Notes: generated by a model from the sequence alone, not told the origin. Counted from the stretch's first letter, positions 8,180 to 17,339 are shown. The stretch is 64,000 bases of DNA from 3-1-20CM-4-69-9 sp963833655 (GCA_963833655.1 CAWHYL010000005.1:558001-622000), one strand, 5' to 3'. Numbers and translations are program-made.

Positions 8180-9082
8180 ATCCTCGGCCGCGCGGTTCCG
8201 TTCGCCCGACAGCTCGACCGTCTCGACGCCCGCGACCGGCTCGACGACCCGGCCGCCGAAGACGATGCAGCGCACGCCGGCAGCTCGGCAACGGCGCGCG
8301 ACCTCGCCGGGCGCCTTGCCGCGCGACGTCGTCGCGTCGACGGTGCCCTCGCCAGTGACGACGACGGCGTACGGCGCCGCGTCGAACCGCAGGAGGTCGA
8401 GGATCATCGGCGCACCGGGCCGCAGCTCCGCACCAAGCGATGCGAACGCCGCGCCCAGCCCGCCGGCAGCGCCTCCACCGCGCGCAGCAGCGTACGCCGC
8501 AAGCGGCGCGAGGCGCGCTTCGAGCTCGGGCAGCTGCGCCGGCGTCGCGCCCTTCTGGGCCGCGAAGACGCGGACGGCGTCCGACAGCGGCACGTCGACG
8601 TCACAGGCGACGCGGGTCGGAGCCGGCAGCTCCGGCAGCACGTTCAACATGCCGGCCCCGCCGTCGACATTCGCGGTGCCGCCGAGGCACACGAGCAGCT
8701 CGCGCGGCCGGGCGAGCGCCACGAGCAGCTCACCGAGCCCGCGCGAGGACGCCGCGATCGGATCGAGTCTGCCCGGGTCGAGCGGGATGACCTCGGCTGC
8801 CTCGACCGCAACGTCGGCGCCGTCCCAGAGAGCGCGTGCCCGGCGCGGCCGTCCGAACGCGTCGTGCACGTCGTACGTGCGCCATTCGCCGCCGGTCGCC
8901 GCGTACAGCGCGTCGAGCGATCCCTCCCCGCCGTCGGCGACCGGCAGCTCGTCGACGTCCGACCACTCGCGCAACCCCTCGGCGAGCGCGGCGGCCGCGT
9001 CACGCGCCGAGAGAACGCCTTTGAGGCTAGCCGGGCACGCGAGCGCGCGTGGGCGCCTGCTCGCGCTCCGCTGGCTCTTCAT
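8144..9082 (-). CDS. Glycerate kinase (GlxK/GarK family)
   Basis: ATP-dependent phosphorylation of D-glycerate, normally to 2-phosphoglycerate in this family. About 312 residues from ATG 9082, the only start in frame, which gives a basic leader before the family start ACPASLKGVLSARDAA. Further motifs: VADGGEGSLDAL, VEAAEVIPLDPG, SSRGLGELLVA, LLVCLGGTANVDGGAGML, GGGAAGGLGAAF and VVVTGEGTVDATTSRGKAPGEVARR, all diagnostic. Length is somewhat below the usual 370-380 because the middle lobe is compact. The 5' end overlaps the flippase-like gene by 56 bp and the 3' end overlaps xseB convergently. It is probably the last gene of a four-gene unit. Confidence 0.88.
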   Translation of the reverse strand: MKSQRSASRRPRALACPASLKGVLSARDAAAALAEGLREWSDVDELPVADGGEGSLDALYAATGGEWRTYDVHDAFGRPRRARALWDGADVAVEAAEVIPLDPGRLDPIAASSRGLGELLVALARPRELLVCLGGTANVDGGAGMLNVLPELPAPTRVACDVDVPLSDAVRVFAAQKGATPAQLPELEARLAPLAAYAAARGGGAAGGLGAAFASLGAELRPGAPMILDLLRFDAAPYAVVVTGEGTVDATTSRGKAPGEVARRCRAAGVRCIVFGGRVVEPVAGVETVELSGERNRAAEDLRRLGRLCAPD

Positions 9083-10085
9083 CGTCGGGCACCTCCGCCT
9101 GCGCCGCGTCGGGCATGACCTTGAGCATCGCCAACGACAGGCCTTCGCGCGCGAGGAAGATCAGCCCGACGCCGACGCCGACCGAGGCCTCGATCGCCTG
9201 CAGGCCGAAGCCGAACGCGATCCCCTTCGCCTTCGCAACCCCGTAGTAGCGCGACAGCGGCAGCGCCACAGCGGCCTGGACGAGCCCGACGTTGCCCGGC
9301 CACAGCGGGAAGAGCGTTGCGACGTTCATCAGCACGAGCACGAGCCCCGCGGCCGGCAGCGGCTCGTTGATCCCGAACGCGCGCATCGACGTGTAGACGG
9401 CGAACAGCTGGCACGTCCATCCGAGCATCTGGAAAAGACACGCTGCGACTGCCGCTCCGGGACGCCGCATCACACCGAGCCCGTAGCGCGCGAGGCGGAT
9501 CGCCTTGCGAACCCCTGCGAGGCCTTCCTCGATCCGCGTGACCCGGTGGTAGCGCGCGCTCAGCACCGCGACGCTGAACAACGTCACTCCGGCGGCGACG
9601 ACCGCGATCAGGCTCGTGACGGCCCAGTTGGGGATGTGCGCCGTCGCGGCGACGAAGCCGATGAGCACGATCATCGCCACCAGGTCGAAGACACGGTGTG
9701 CGAACACCGTCCCGAGGAGCGTCGCCCATGCGCCGGCGCGCTGCATGCGGCGGTTGAGCACGGCGACGCGGGCGAGCTCGCCGATCCGACCCGGCAGCAC
9801 GGCATTTGCGAACAGCCCGACCGAAAACGCGGAGAACACGAGGGGATAGCTTGGATGCGGCGGGGGCATCGCCTGGACGATCACGGTCCGCCACGCCAGC
9901 GCACGCACGAGGACGGAGAGCAGGTTCAAGCCGACCGCCGCCGCGACCCAGTGCCATTCGACCGCTGCGAAGGCATCCGCAACGCCGCCCCAGGCCGGGC
10001 CCCGCCACCACAGCAGCGCGGCGACCCCCACGGCGGCGACCATCACCAGCGCAACCCGCACCCAGCCGCTGCGAAGAAGGCTCAT
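9027..10085 (-). CDS. Flippase-like membrane protein (UPF0104 / LPG-synthase TM domain)
   Basis: 352 residues with about seven to eight membrane helices. It carries the landmarks of the lysylphosphatidylglycerol synthase transmembrane family: WRTVIVQAMP, FSAFSVGLFANAVLPGRIGE with LARVAVLNRR, LLGTVFAHRVFDLVAM, and LFPLWPGNVGLVQAAVALPL. Members move or bind lipid-linked glycans or lipids across the membrane; there is no catalytic GNAT-like domain here. ATG 10085 overlaps the stop of the upstream glycosyltransferase (ATGA). Together they suggest glycolipid assembly and export, for example of phosphatidylinositol mannosides, though the substrate is inferred. Confidence 0.8.
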   Translation of the reverse strand: MSLLRSGWVRVALVMVAAVGVAALLWWRGPAWGGVADAFAAVEWHWVAAAVGLNLLSVLVRALAWRTVIVQAMPPPHPSYPLVFSAFSVGLFANAVLPGRIGELARVAVLNRRMQRAGAWATLLGTVFAHRVFDLVAMIVLIGFVAATAHIPNWAVTSLIAVVAAGVTLFSVAVLSARYHRVTRIEEGLAGVRKAIRLARYGLGVMRRPGAAVAACLFQMLGWTCQLFAVYTSMRAFGINEPLPAAGLVLVLMNVATLFPLWPGNVGLVQAAVALPLSRYYGVAKAKGIAFGFGLQAIEASVGVGVGLIFLAREGLSLAMLKVMPDAAQAEVPDDEEPAEREQAPTRARVPG

Positions 10086-11200
10086 GCGGCCACCTTCGTG
10101 TAGATCTCGTCCAGCCGCCGCGCGATGTCGTCCCAGGAGTAGTGCTCCAGGGCTTCGCGCCGAGCCCCGGCGCCGAGCTTCGCGCGCCGCGGCTCGTCCT
10201 CCAGCAGCGCGACCACCGCGTCGACGAGCGCGTCGGCGTCGCCGGCGGGGAAGGAGACGGCCGCGTTGTCCGTCATCACCTCCCGGTACCCGTCGATGTC
10301 CGATGCGACAACCGGCGTCGCGCATGCGTACGCGCGCGTGAGGACCATGCCGAAGCTCTCGCCGCCGAGGGACGGCGCGATGAGGGCCTTCGCCCCCAGC
10401 AGCTCCGCGGTGAGGTCGTCCTGTGACAGGAATCCAAGGATGTCGATGCCGTCGTCCGACAGCCGTTCCCGTGCGAGCAGCAGCCGAACCGCGAGGGGAT
10501 CGGCGCCGACGACGCGCAGCCGCGCACCGGTGCGGCTTCGGATCGCAGGCCAGGCGCGCAGCAGGACGGGCAGGCCTTTCCGCGGCTCCTGCCGCCCGGC
10601 GAAGATCACCTGGTGCTCGCGGCTGTGCGGGTCGGCGTCCGGGGGGATCAGCACCCCGTTCGGGATGACGTGGTACTTCCCCGGCAGCCACGCCGCGGCG
10701 GAGTCGCGCGCATGCGGCGAGACGGCGATGCGGTAGTCGATCCGGTCGGCCAGAAAGCCCCACGCCGGTGCGCCGAGCTTCATCCAGCCGAGCGCTCCGT
10801 GGGCGTGGAAGGTCGCGACGACCGGGACCCGCGCGAGCGCCAGCGCCGCGATGCAGATCGCCGGCGTCATCGGCTCGTGCAGGTGGATCACGTCGAAGCG
10901 CTCGCGCTCGAGGGCGCGGCGAATGGCGGGCACAGCAGTCGGAGACAGCACGATGTTCGGCAGCGAGCCGTTCGCCGGGACGATCACCGACCGGCCGACG
11001 GAGATGACGTCCGGCGGCGGATGGCCGTGCCGCCCGAGCCTGGGGTGCAGCACGCGCGTGAAGCTGCCCGGCGGGTCGTTCCCCATGATCGTCCGCGTCT
11101 CGAGGCCGCGTGCCTGGAGCGCCTGCGCCTGCAGCTCGACGTGCTCGACGACGGCCCCCCAGAAGGACCACGAGTACGGGGCGACGATGCCGACCTTCAT
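10082..11200 (-). CDS. GT4 glycosyltransferase, PimA-like
   Basis: 372 residues with a GT-B fold. The N-terminal half has KVGIVAPYSWSFWGAVVEHV, HLHEPMTPAICI and VVATFHAHGALGW, closely following the actinobacterial phosphatidylinositol mannosyltransferase pattern. The C-terminal half has VIFAGRQEPRKGLPVLL, LRVVGADP, and the nucleotide-sugar site ALIAPSLGGESFGMVLTRAYA with the E-x7-E type spacing. GDP-mannose transfer to phosphatidylinositol is the best guess; other GT4 donors are possible. ATG 11200 overlaps the lipoprotein stop (ATGA), and the flippase-like gene follows with another 4-bp overlap, so the three form one translational unit. Confidence 0.8.
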   Translation of the reverse strand: MKVGIVAPYSWSFWGAVVEHVELQAQALQARGLETRTIMGNDPPGSFTRVLHPRLGRHGHPPPDVISVGRSVIVPANGSLPNIVLSPTAVPAIRRALERERFDVIHLHEPMTPAICIAALALARVPVVATFHAHGALGWMKLGAPAWGFLADRIDYRIAVSPHARDSAAAWLPGKYHVIPNGVLIPPDADPHSREHQVIFAGRQEPRKGLPVLLRAWPAIRSRTGARLRVVGADPLAVRLLLARERLSDDGIDILGFLSQDDLTAELLGAKALIAPSLGGESFGMVLTRAYACATPVVASDIDGYREVMTDNAAVSFPAGDADALVDAVVALLEDEPRRAKLGAGARREALEHYSWDDIARRLDEIYTKVAA

Positions 11201-11793
11201 CCGAGAGCGAACGTGTGAGCCGACTGGTCGAAAAGCGGGGCGTAGCGTGCGCCGTCCCCCGAAGGTGAGGTGTACGTCAGCACGTACAGAGAGTCGCCGT
11301 GGCGCACGAAGTACTGCTGGACGAGTGCAGTCGCGCGCGGGTGGTACGTCAGATGCAGCGCCCGCCCGGCCGGCACCTTCGTCGTTTCCTGCTCGATGCG
11401 TGCGATGCCCGAAGCGCGGCGGATCTGCGTCGCCTCGATCCGCGTCATCTCGTCGAAGGAGATGCTCGAGGGGACGCGCGTCTGCAGCACGTTCATGTTC
11501 GTCGCGGAGCGCATGCCGCCGGTTGGATCGACGCCGATGAGCTTGATCGGCGAGTCTGACTGCGCGAGCGTCTCGAGCTCGAGGCGGAGGCGCTGATTTC
11601 CCCCGGTGATGCTCTTCGCGCTCGCGTGCGAGCTGTCGCCGAAGCTGCGCCAGCTTTGCGGAAGCGCGAGCGAGAACGCCGGCTTCTGGATGGTTCGGAC
11701 GGTGAAGCCGTCGGGGATCGTCACCGTCGCCTGACCGCCCCCGCACCCGGCGAGCACGGCGAGACACAGCAGGGGCAGAGGTCGCCGGTGCAC
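11197..11793 (-). CDS. Secreted lipoprotein, unknown function
   Basis: 198 residues from GTG 11793. The N-terminus HRRPLPLLCLAVLAGCGGG is a lipoprotein signal with lipobox LAGC, predicting lipid anchoring on the outer face of the membrane. The mature part is beta-rich (FSLALPQSWRSFG, LVQQYFVRHGDSLYVLTY) and resembles the general layout of small actinobacterial lipoproteins that share an SRPBCC-like or PsbP-like fold; no family is claimed. It is the first gene of the lipoprotein-glycosyltransferase-flippase unit and diverges from the deaminase gene 25 bp away. Confidence 0.75.
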   Translation of the reverse strand: MHRRPLPLLCLAVLAGCGGGQATVTIPDGFTVRTIQKPAFSLALPQSWRSFGDSSHASAKSITGGNQRLRLELETLAQSDSPIKLIGVDPTGGMRSATNMNVLQTRVPSSISFDEMTRIEATQIRRASGIARIEQETTKVPAGRALHLTYHPRATALVQQYFVRHGDSLYVLTYTSPSGDGARYAPLFDQSAHTFALG

Positions 11794-11818
11794 GCCGCCG
11801 TCACTCTAGACTCCCCGC

Positions 11819-12823
11819 ATGGAGGGCCTCGCCGAGCTGCACACGCACCTCGGCGGCTCGGTTGCCTCCGACATCCTCTGGAGCCTCGCGCACGAGCAGG
11901 GCATCGCGCTGCCTGTGAAGGACTACTGGGAGTTCGACCGGCTGGTAACAGTCTCGGATCCTCGCGGCGTCGCGAATCTCGACGCGCTCGACCACATCTA
12001 CCACTGGACCGAGCTGATCCAGTCGAGCCCCACTGCCGTCGAGCGCTCCGTCCACGCCGCGATCGGCGGCGCCTATCGCTCACAGGGGATCACCACGCTC
12101 GAGCTGCGCTTCAACCCGATGAAGCGAAACCGTGGCGGGGAACGCGACCTCGACCACATCATCCTCGCGGCGATCCGTGGTCTCGACCGCGCCAGCCTCG
12201 AGTATCCGCAGGTGCGCGCGGGGCTGATCCTGATGATGGATCGGACGTTCAGCCCGGCGCTGAACGCGGTGATCGTCGAGAAGGCCATTCGGTGGGCGCC
12301 GCGCGGGATCGTCGGCGTCGACATCGCCGGGCCGCGCCCGGACGGCGCGCGGTACGACTACCACCAGGTTGTGCCGATGGTCGACGAAGCGCGCGCGGCG
12401 GGCCTCGGCGTGACGATCCACGTCGGCGAGGAAGGGGGCGACATCGGTCGGGAAGAGATCGGCGAGGTCGTCGAGGCGCTGCGGCCAGACCGGATCGGGC
12501 ACGGCATCCTCGCCGCCGGCGACGAGGAGCTGATGTCGGCCCTGCGCGAGGCCGAGATCGTGCTCGAGATCTGCCCGACGTCGAACCTGCTGACGAAGGC
12601 GCTGCCCGACGACGAGGCCGTGCGGGACACCTTCCGCGCGTTCATCGACGCAGGCGTGCAGTTCACGATCGCCACCGACGGCCCCGAGATGATGCGGACG
12701 CACTTGCGCGACGAGTTCGACCTCCTGCTACGCATCGGTGCGCTGGACGAAACGGAGCTCGACGAGGCAAACCGCCGCGGCCACGAGGCGAGCTTCGTCC
12801 GCGGCCCGCGCGCCAGGGTGTAA
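11819..12823 (+). CDS. Adenosine deaminase-family amidohydrolase
   Basis: 334 residues of the metal-dependent purine deaminase family. Zinc and catalytic residues visible: ELHTHLGGS (first His pair, residues 6-8), IHVGEEGGD (third His plus the proton-shuttling Glu), RIGHGILA (catalytic His) and ATDGPEM (Asp ligand). The second Asp of the family TDD signature is Gly here, which removes a substrate-contacting residue. CPTSNLLT is intact. The reaction is probably hydrolytic deamination of an adenosine-like nucleoside; aminodeoxyfutalosine or a modified nucleoside is possible. The gene stands alone, divergent from the lipoprotein gene. Confidence 0.8.
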   Translation: MEGLAELHTHLGGSVASDILWSLAHEQGIALPVKDYWEFDRLVTVSDPRGVANLDALDHIYHWTELIQSSPTAVERSVHAAIGGAYRSQGITTLELRFNPMKRNRGGERDLDHIILAAIRGLDRASLEYPQVRAGLILMMDRTFSPALNAVIVEKAIRWAPRGIVGVDIAGPRPDGARYDYHQVVPMVDEARAAGLGVTIHVGEEGGDIGREEIGEVVEALRPDRIGHGILAAGDEELMSALREAEIVLEICPTSNLLTKALPDDEAVRDTFRAFIDAGVQFTIATDGPEMMRTHLRDEFDLLLRIGALDETELDEANRRGHEASFVRGPRARV

Positions 12824-12886
12824 CTCCGCCAAATACTCCTTTCGGCCAATGGTCAGCCGACCCGCGGCGCTTTAGCTTCGCCCGCT

Positions 12887-13153
12887 ATGTACGACGCACT
12901 GCGGGACTCGCTCCCATCGATCACCGAGCGGCAGCGCCAGGTCATCGAGCTGATCGCCGCCGGCTGCTCCAACGAAGAAGTCGGCGAACGCCTCGGCATC
13001 TCCCCTCGCACCGCCAAGGCGCATTCCGATGTCCTGCGGCAGAAGCTCGGCGTCACCCGGCGTCGCCAGATCCCCGTGGCCTACCGGGCTCTGACCGGCG
13101 ATGACCCGCTCGCGCGAAGCCTGAAGTCGGCCGCGGTCGACAACGGGGGCTGA
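12887..13153 (+). CDS. Stand-alone LuxR-type HTH regulator, 88 residues
   Basis: Consists almost entirely of a LuxR/FixJ DNA-binding domain: ITERQRQVIELIAAGCSNEE, VGERLGISPRTAKAHSDVLR and QKLGVTRRRQIPVAYRAL. No receiver or ligand-binding domain precedes it, so the activity must be controlled by a partner, by dimerisation or by expression level. It starts at ATG 12887 and is followed by a perfect 11-bp stem-loop, then by the LAL regulator gene in the same direction. A second stand-alone HTH protein of the same kind lies at the other end of this signalling block. Confidence 0.8.
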   Translation: MYDALRDSLPSITERQRQVIELIAAGCSNEEVGERLGISPRTAKAHSDVLRQKLGVTRRRQIPVAYRALTGDDPLARSLKSAAVDNGG

Positions 13154-13158
13154 CGGCA

Positions 13159-13193
13159 ACCGTGCCTGCCGCCCTCGGGGTTGCAGGCACGGT
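13159..13193 (+). terminator. Stem-loop after the small LuxR gene
   Basis: Perfect 11-bp inverted repeat, ACCGTGCCTGC at 13159-13169 and its complement at 13183-13193, with a 13-nt loop, five bases after the TGA. No T-tract follows, so it may act as a weak or Rho-assisted terminator, or as an RNA-stabilising hairpin between two regulator genes. Confidence 0.5.
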
Positions 13194-13273
13194 CAGCTCA
13201 AAAGGACACTCGAAATCTCCGGACGCCGTGGCTATCGTGCCCGTGGGCAGCTGGCCCTGCCCCAGGGGCACAG

Positions 13274-15811
13274 GTGGGCAAGGCATCCGCAGTGGACACA
13301 ACGCGCGCGAGTCGCCGCATCATCGAGCGGCCCAGGCTTACGCGCCTTCTAACGGAGTCTGAGAGCCGGGTGATGCTGCTCGTCGCCCCGGCGGGCTATG
13401 GCAAGACGACGCTGGCGCGCGAGTGGCTCCGAGATCGCGAGCACGTTTGGTACCAGGCGACGCCCGCCTCATCAGACGTAGCGGCCTTGGCGCTTGGACT
13501 CGCCAACTCTGCAGCTGAGTTAGTGGGCGCCAGGCTGGACGACCTTCGCGCGCACCTGAAAGTCGCCCCAGATCCTGCAACCGCAACAGCCGCCGTGGCC
13601 GATGAATTGGCGTCCGCACTCGCTGGCTGGCCGACCACGGCGCGCCTCGTCATCGACGATTACCAGCATCTCGTCGAAAGTGCTGCGGCCGAGCGCCTGA
13701 TCGAGTTACTTGTTTCGCAAACGTCAGTCCCATTCTTGATTGCTAGTCGCGAGCGTCCCTCGTGGATCACAGCGAAGAAACTTCTTTACGGCGACGTGAG
13801 AGAGGTAGGTAGGACGGAGCTAGCGATGACCCGGGAGGAGGCATCCGCAACACTCCAGAACGCGGGCGACGAGATGCCAGGTCTAGTCTCACTTGCCGAA
13901 GGCTGGCCAGCAGTGATCGGTCTCGCAGCCCTTCTACCGAACGCGAGCCACCTTGACAGTGCTGAAGTTCCGGAGACGCTCCACGAGTTCTTCGCGGAGG
14001 AGCTGTACCAGGGCCTTGACCCGAGCTTGAAATGGTCACTTGCTCAGCTGGCACTCGCACCTTCAATCGATGAGCGCGTCATTCGGGGCGTGTTCGACGA
14101 TGAAGTCGGACGTCTTCTCAGCCGCGCCGACCGCTGTGGATTTCTCTCGAAAAGCCTACGCGGCTACGAGATGCATCCGCTACTTCGCCAATTTCTGCAC
14201 ACGAAGATCCCGGAGTTCGACGCTGCGGCGGTTTCGAAAACGGCCTCGTCGCTCGCGCACGCCTACATGGAGTGCTCCCTGTGGGACGACGCTATCTCCG
14301 TAGCGGAAGAATGCGGGCTCAATGAAGTTGTCCTGGAGGTGCTGGAACAGGCGCTCGAGTCCGTCCTTTCAGAGGGGCGCGTTGCGACTGTGGAGCGGTG
14401 GCTTCAATTGGCACGTGTCTCAGCACCAACCGCCTCGGCTGTGCGTTTAGCGGAGATTGAGGTTGCGTTTCGCACCGGCCACGTTGCAGCTGCGCGCGAG
14501 GATGCGCGACAACTAGCGCGTTCGACTGGCATTGCCGATCCTTTCGCATCGCGGATCTACCTCCGCGCCGGCCAAATCGCCCATCTAGACGATCGGCTTG
14601 ATGAAGCTGTCGAGCTTTTCGGACAGGCGCAAGAAGCCGCAGTCACTCCTGCCGACGTGCGCCAGGCCGTTTGGAGCCGGTTCGTGAGCCTCACCGACCT
14701 AGACGACCGACAGGCCGCCGAGGAAGCATTGCGAACACTCGAAGAACTGCCGCCTCTTGCCGTCGACGACTTACTACGAGCAAGTCAAGCCCGACTCCAA
14801 TCTGCATTGCGATGGGGCGGCGTTCCCGCAGCACTTGACGCCGCAGCCCGCACCCTGTCGCTGGTCGATCACTCCGAGGATCCGTTCGTGCGAACCGGGT
14901 TTCTTCAGACCTACGGGATTTCACTCATCCTCTCCGCGCGATACGACGAGGCTACGAGCATCGCGGAACGCGAGATTGAGGAAGCGCAACGGTTCCATCT
15001 TGACTGGGTTCTGCCGCACGCCCTTGAGATGCAAGCCTCTGCAGCGGTCGGGCGTCGCGACTTTCAGACTGCGTTGAAGACACTGAACCGTGTGCGAGAA
15101 CTCGCTGCCGGTAATGCGCACACCGAACTCAACGTCGACGTCCTGAAAGCACGAATTCACTTGTGTAGCGGCGCGGCCGAGCGCTCGGTTGCGCTTCTCG
15201 AAGGTCGTGACGGCGCTGCTACGAGTCCAGGTATGCACGGTGATTTCCTTGCCACGCTGGGAACGTCGCTCATTTGCGCCAATCGGATCGATGAAGGCCT
15301 CGCGTGGCTTGACTTGGCAGAGGACGTAACGACTCATCTCGAGGCGCGTACTTTGAGCGCCTTCGGTCGAGCGATCGCGAAACATCTCTCAAGCAACGAG
15401 GCGGACGTCCATGTGGCGGCGCTCGGTGAAGCGTGCGCTGTTGCGAGCGAAACAGGCAACTTCGACGCCTTCGTTACGTCCTACAGGGCTTTCCCTGCGC
15501 TCCTACGGACGCTTGCGAGTATCGGGGATGCCGTACTTCAATTTGCTGCGCTTGCGCGAGACGTTGATCGAGGGCTCGCCGACTCTTTCGGGCTCGCTAC
15601 GCCGACGCGGCGCCGGCAGGTTGGCGAACTTCTGACGCGTCGTGAGCGCGAGGTCCTTGAATTGGTAAGGCAGGGCCTCTCCAACCGACAAATCGCGCGC
15701 ACGCTCTGGATCTCAGAGTCAACCGTGAAAGTGCACATCAGGCACGTCTTCGAAAAGCTCGGCGCACGCTCCCGAACAGAAGCGGCTGCTATGGCGGGAG
15801 ATGTCCTTTAA
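13274..15811 (+). CDS. LAL-family (MalT-like) ATP-dependent LuxR regulator
   Basis: About 845 residues. The N-terminal STAND-type ATPase has Walker A LLVAPAGYGKTT (about residues 35-46) and Walker B RLVIDDYQHL. A long helical tetratricopeptide-like middle region (TLSLVDHSEDPF, DEATSIAEREIEEAQRF) leads to a C-terminal LuxR HTH: LTRREREVLELVRQGLSNRQ, ISESTVKVHIRHVFEKLGA. Such proteins bind ATP and an inducer, oligomerise and activate transcription. GTG 13274 was chosen because family proteins begin shortly before the ERPRLTRLL element; GTG 13295 is an alternative. Sampled lines are 55-57% G+C against about 70% nearby, which suggests acquisition. It converges on the HD-GYP gene; both stops share TTAA. 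Confidence 0.88.
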   Translation: MGKASAVDTTRASRRIIERPRLTRLLTESESRVMLLVAPAGYGKTTLAREWLRDREHVWYQATPASSDVAALALGLANSAAELVGARLDDLRAHLKVAPDPATATAAVADELASALAGWPTTARLVIDDYQHLVESAAAERLIELLVSQTSVPFLIASRERPSWITAKKLLYGDVREVGRTELAMTREEASATLQNAGDEMPGLVSLAEGWPAVIGLAALLPNASHLDSAEVPETLHEFFAEELYQGLDPSLKWSLAQLALAPSIDERVIRGVFDDEVGRLLSRADRCGFLSKSLRGYEMHPLLRQFLHTKIPEFDAAAVSKTASSLAHAYMECSLWDDAISVAEECGLNEVVLEVLEQALESVLSEGRVATVERWLQLARVSAPTASAVRLAEIEVAFRTGHVAAAREDARQLARSTGIADPFASRIYLRAGQIAHLDDRLDEAVELFGQAQEAAVTPADVRQAVWSRFVSLTDLDDRQAAEEALRTLEELPPLAVDDLLRASQARLQSALRWGGVPAALDAAARTLSLVDHSEDPFVRTGFLQTYGISLILSARYDEATSIAEREIEEAQRFHLDWVLPHALEMQASAAVGRRDFQTALKTLNRVRELAAGNAHTELNVDVLKARIHLCSGAAERSVALLEGRDGAATSPGMHGDFLATLGTSLICANRIDEGLAWLDLAEDVTTHLEARTLSAFGRAIAKHLSSNEADVHVAALGEACAVASETGNFDAFVTSYRAFPALLRTLASIGDAVLQFAALARDVDRGLADSFGLATPTRRRQVGELLTRREREVLELVRQGLSNRQIARTLWISESTVKVHIRHVFEKLGARSRTEAAAMAGDVL

Positions 15812-17148
15812 GCCGTGGCAACGCGCAGGGCTACCCGTGCCGCCTGCTTCACTTCGAAGCTGAAATCTTCTCTCTGACCGGAACGATAAGCTTCAGATGC
15901 ACCCGTGAGGACTGCTTCGAAAGCGGCCACGACGGTTGTGTCGAACTGGCTCTCGACTGCTTGTGCGAGGCGGAGTCGCGCTACGCGACTAGGCATCGCA
16001 TCTCTGTATGGGCGGTCAGACGTCATCGCGTTATAAGCATCCGCGACCGCGATGATCCGAGAGAGAAGCGGAATATCGTCGGCTTTTAGCCTGTCCGGAT
16101 AGCCGAGGCCATCCACTCGTTCATGATGATGGCGCACGATTCGAGCGATGTCTGAGTAGTCCTCAACCTTTGAAAGGATCCGCTCGCCGATGACTGGGTG
16201 CTGCTCCATCTGGCGGCGCTCCTCAAGAGTGAGTGCTCCGGCTTTCTCAAGAAGACCCGGAGGCAGGCCGACTTTTCCGATGTCGTGAACCAACCCGCAC
16301 AGATGAACGAGCCGCTGCTCCTGTTCTGTTAGGCCGAGCCTCTTCGCGATGTCACGTGAGTAAACGGCGACAGCTGCGGAGTGTCCGGCCGTGTATCGGT
16401 CGCGGGCGTCGAGAGTGGCAACGAGCGCGCCAGCGAAAGAGAGATTCGCTCGCTCCAGTTGATGATTGACTGCAGCAAGTCCCGCGACAGCCTCCCTCTG
16501 TTCTTGGTACAGGTGGATCAGACGCTGAAGCGCAAGCGTCGGCAACAGGAAAGTGGCGACCACCCAGAACGAATAGACCTCGTATCCGTAAACGAGGAGC
16601 GCGACCAATGGCACATAGAGGGGTAGGGAGAGGGCGAGGAGGGGTCCGACATTTCCGATGAATGCGAGAGGGCTTGCGGACCGCCGGAGAACGAGCGTCA
16701 CAATGTTGAAGACACCGTCAAGTAGAAGATTTGCAATCGCCGCGGCGAGGGACGCCAGCAGGATCCGGCCGAACGCGGGATTGTGCCCCGTCATGAATGG
16801 CACCGCGAACCAACCGGCAGCCGCGCCGGTGAGCGCCCTGGCCGGCGTGTAGACGAACCAGCGACCATGTGGCGGCCGCACGTCAGCTGCGCTCGCTGCT
16901 CCGCTGACCAGCGCCGCCGCGAGCGGGCCAAACGCGACTGCGGTGAACACCGTTGGGAGAAAAGACACGGAAGTCTCGATGTTTCGCGTCACCGCAACGC
17001 TTTGGCGTTCAGCGAGAGCGGCGATCCCGACCAGGCCCGCAAGAACCCACCACGGCGGGAGTCCGTAATCGACCCTCATGAGGGATATCAGCTCGGCGAC
17101 CGCGACAGTCCAGAGGAGGATGATCCAGAGCCGGAGGCCCGTATTCAT
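15808..17148 (-). CDS. Membrane HD-GYP domain protein
   Basis: 446 residues from ATG 17148. Residues 1-205 form about six membrane helices (LWIILLWTVAVAELISL; FGPLAAALVSGAASA; FWVVATFLLPTLAL). A short coiled linker follows. From about 240 there is a complete HD-GYP domain: DARDRYTAGHS, VHDIGKVGLP (288-297), EQHPVIGERIL and HHHERVDGLGYP. HD-GYP enzymes hydrolyse cyclic di-GMP or related dinucleotides; all metal-binding motifs look intact. The membrane part could sense a signal. A TTG at 17175 behind GGGGGAG is an alternative start. G+C in a sampled line is 55%, like the LAL gene it converges with. Confidence 0.87.
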   Translation of the reverse strand: MNTGLRLWIILLWTVAVAELISLMRVDYGLPPWWVLAGLVGIAALAERQSVAVTRNIETSVSFLPTVFTAVAFGPLAAALVSGAASAADVRPPHGRWFVYTPARALTGAAAGWFAVPFMTGHNPAFGRILLASLAAAIANLLLDGVFNIVTLVLRRSASPLAFIGNVGPLLALSLPLYVPLVALLVYGYEVYSFWVVATFLLPTLALQRLIHLYQEQREAVAGLAAVNHQLERANLSFAGALVATLDARDRYTAGHSAAVAVYSRDIAKRLGLTEQEQRLVHLCGLVHDIGKVGLPPGLLEKAGALTLEERRQMEQHPVIGERILSKVEDYSDIARIVRHHHERVDGLGYPDRLKADDIPLLSRIIAVADAYNAMTSDRPYRDAMPSRVARLRLAQAVESQFDTTVVAAFEAVLTGASEAYRSGQREDFSFEVKQAARVALRVATA

Positions 17149-17254
17149 CTCCCGAAAAACTGATGAAAGCTCGTTCAAAGCTCTTGAATCTCCCCCAAAA
17201 GGGGTATACGTTCGCCCATCGCCGTCAGTCCCCCTAACGTGGAGGGAGTTCACC

Positions 17255-17308
17255 GTGCGTAAGTCGGTGATCCGCCTCGCCGCCCGCGCGTCAGTTGCGG
17301 GAAACTGA
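17255..17308 (+). CDS. Candidate 17-codon leader-like ORF
   Basis: GTG at 17255 follows a strong GGAGGG site with eight bases spacing (17241-17246) and encodes MRKSVIRLAARASVAGN before TGA. The peptide is basic and short, with five Arg/Lys and no acidic residue. It is antisense to the upstream region of the HD-GYP gene. The optimal ribosome binding site is the main support; without conservation data it could be chance. It may be a small peptide or an upstream regulatory ORF. Confidence 0.35.
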   Translation: MRKSVIRLAARASVAGN

Positions 17309-17339
17309 AGTCCTGGTAGAGCCCGCGTAGCTTCTGTTC

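Noticed and set aside
10086..11171. Open frame that would fuse extra sequence to the flippase-like protein
   Set aside because: This stretch is the shifted frame of the PimA-like glycosyltransferase; the real start is the coupled ATG at 10085.
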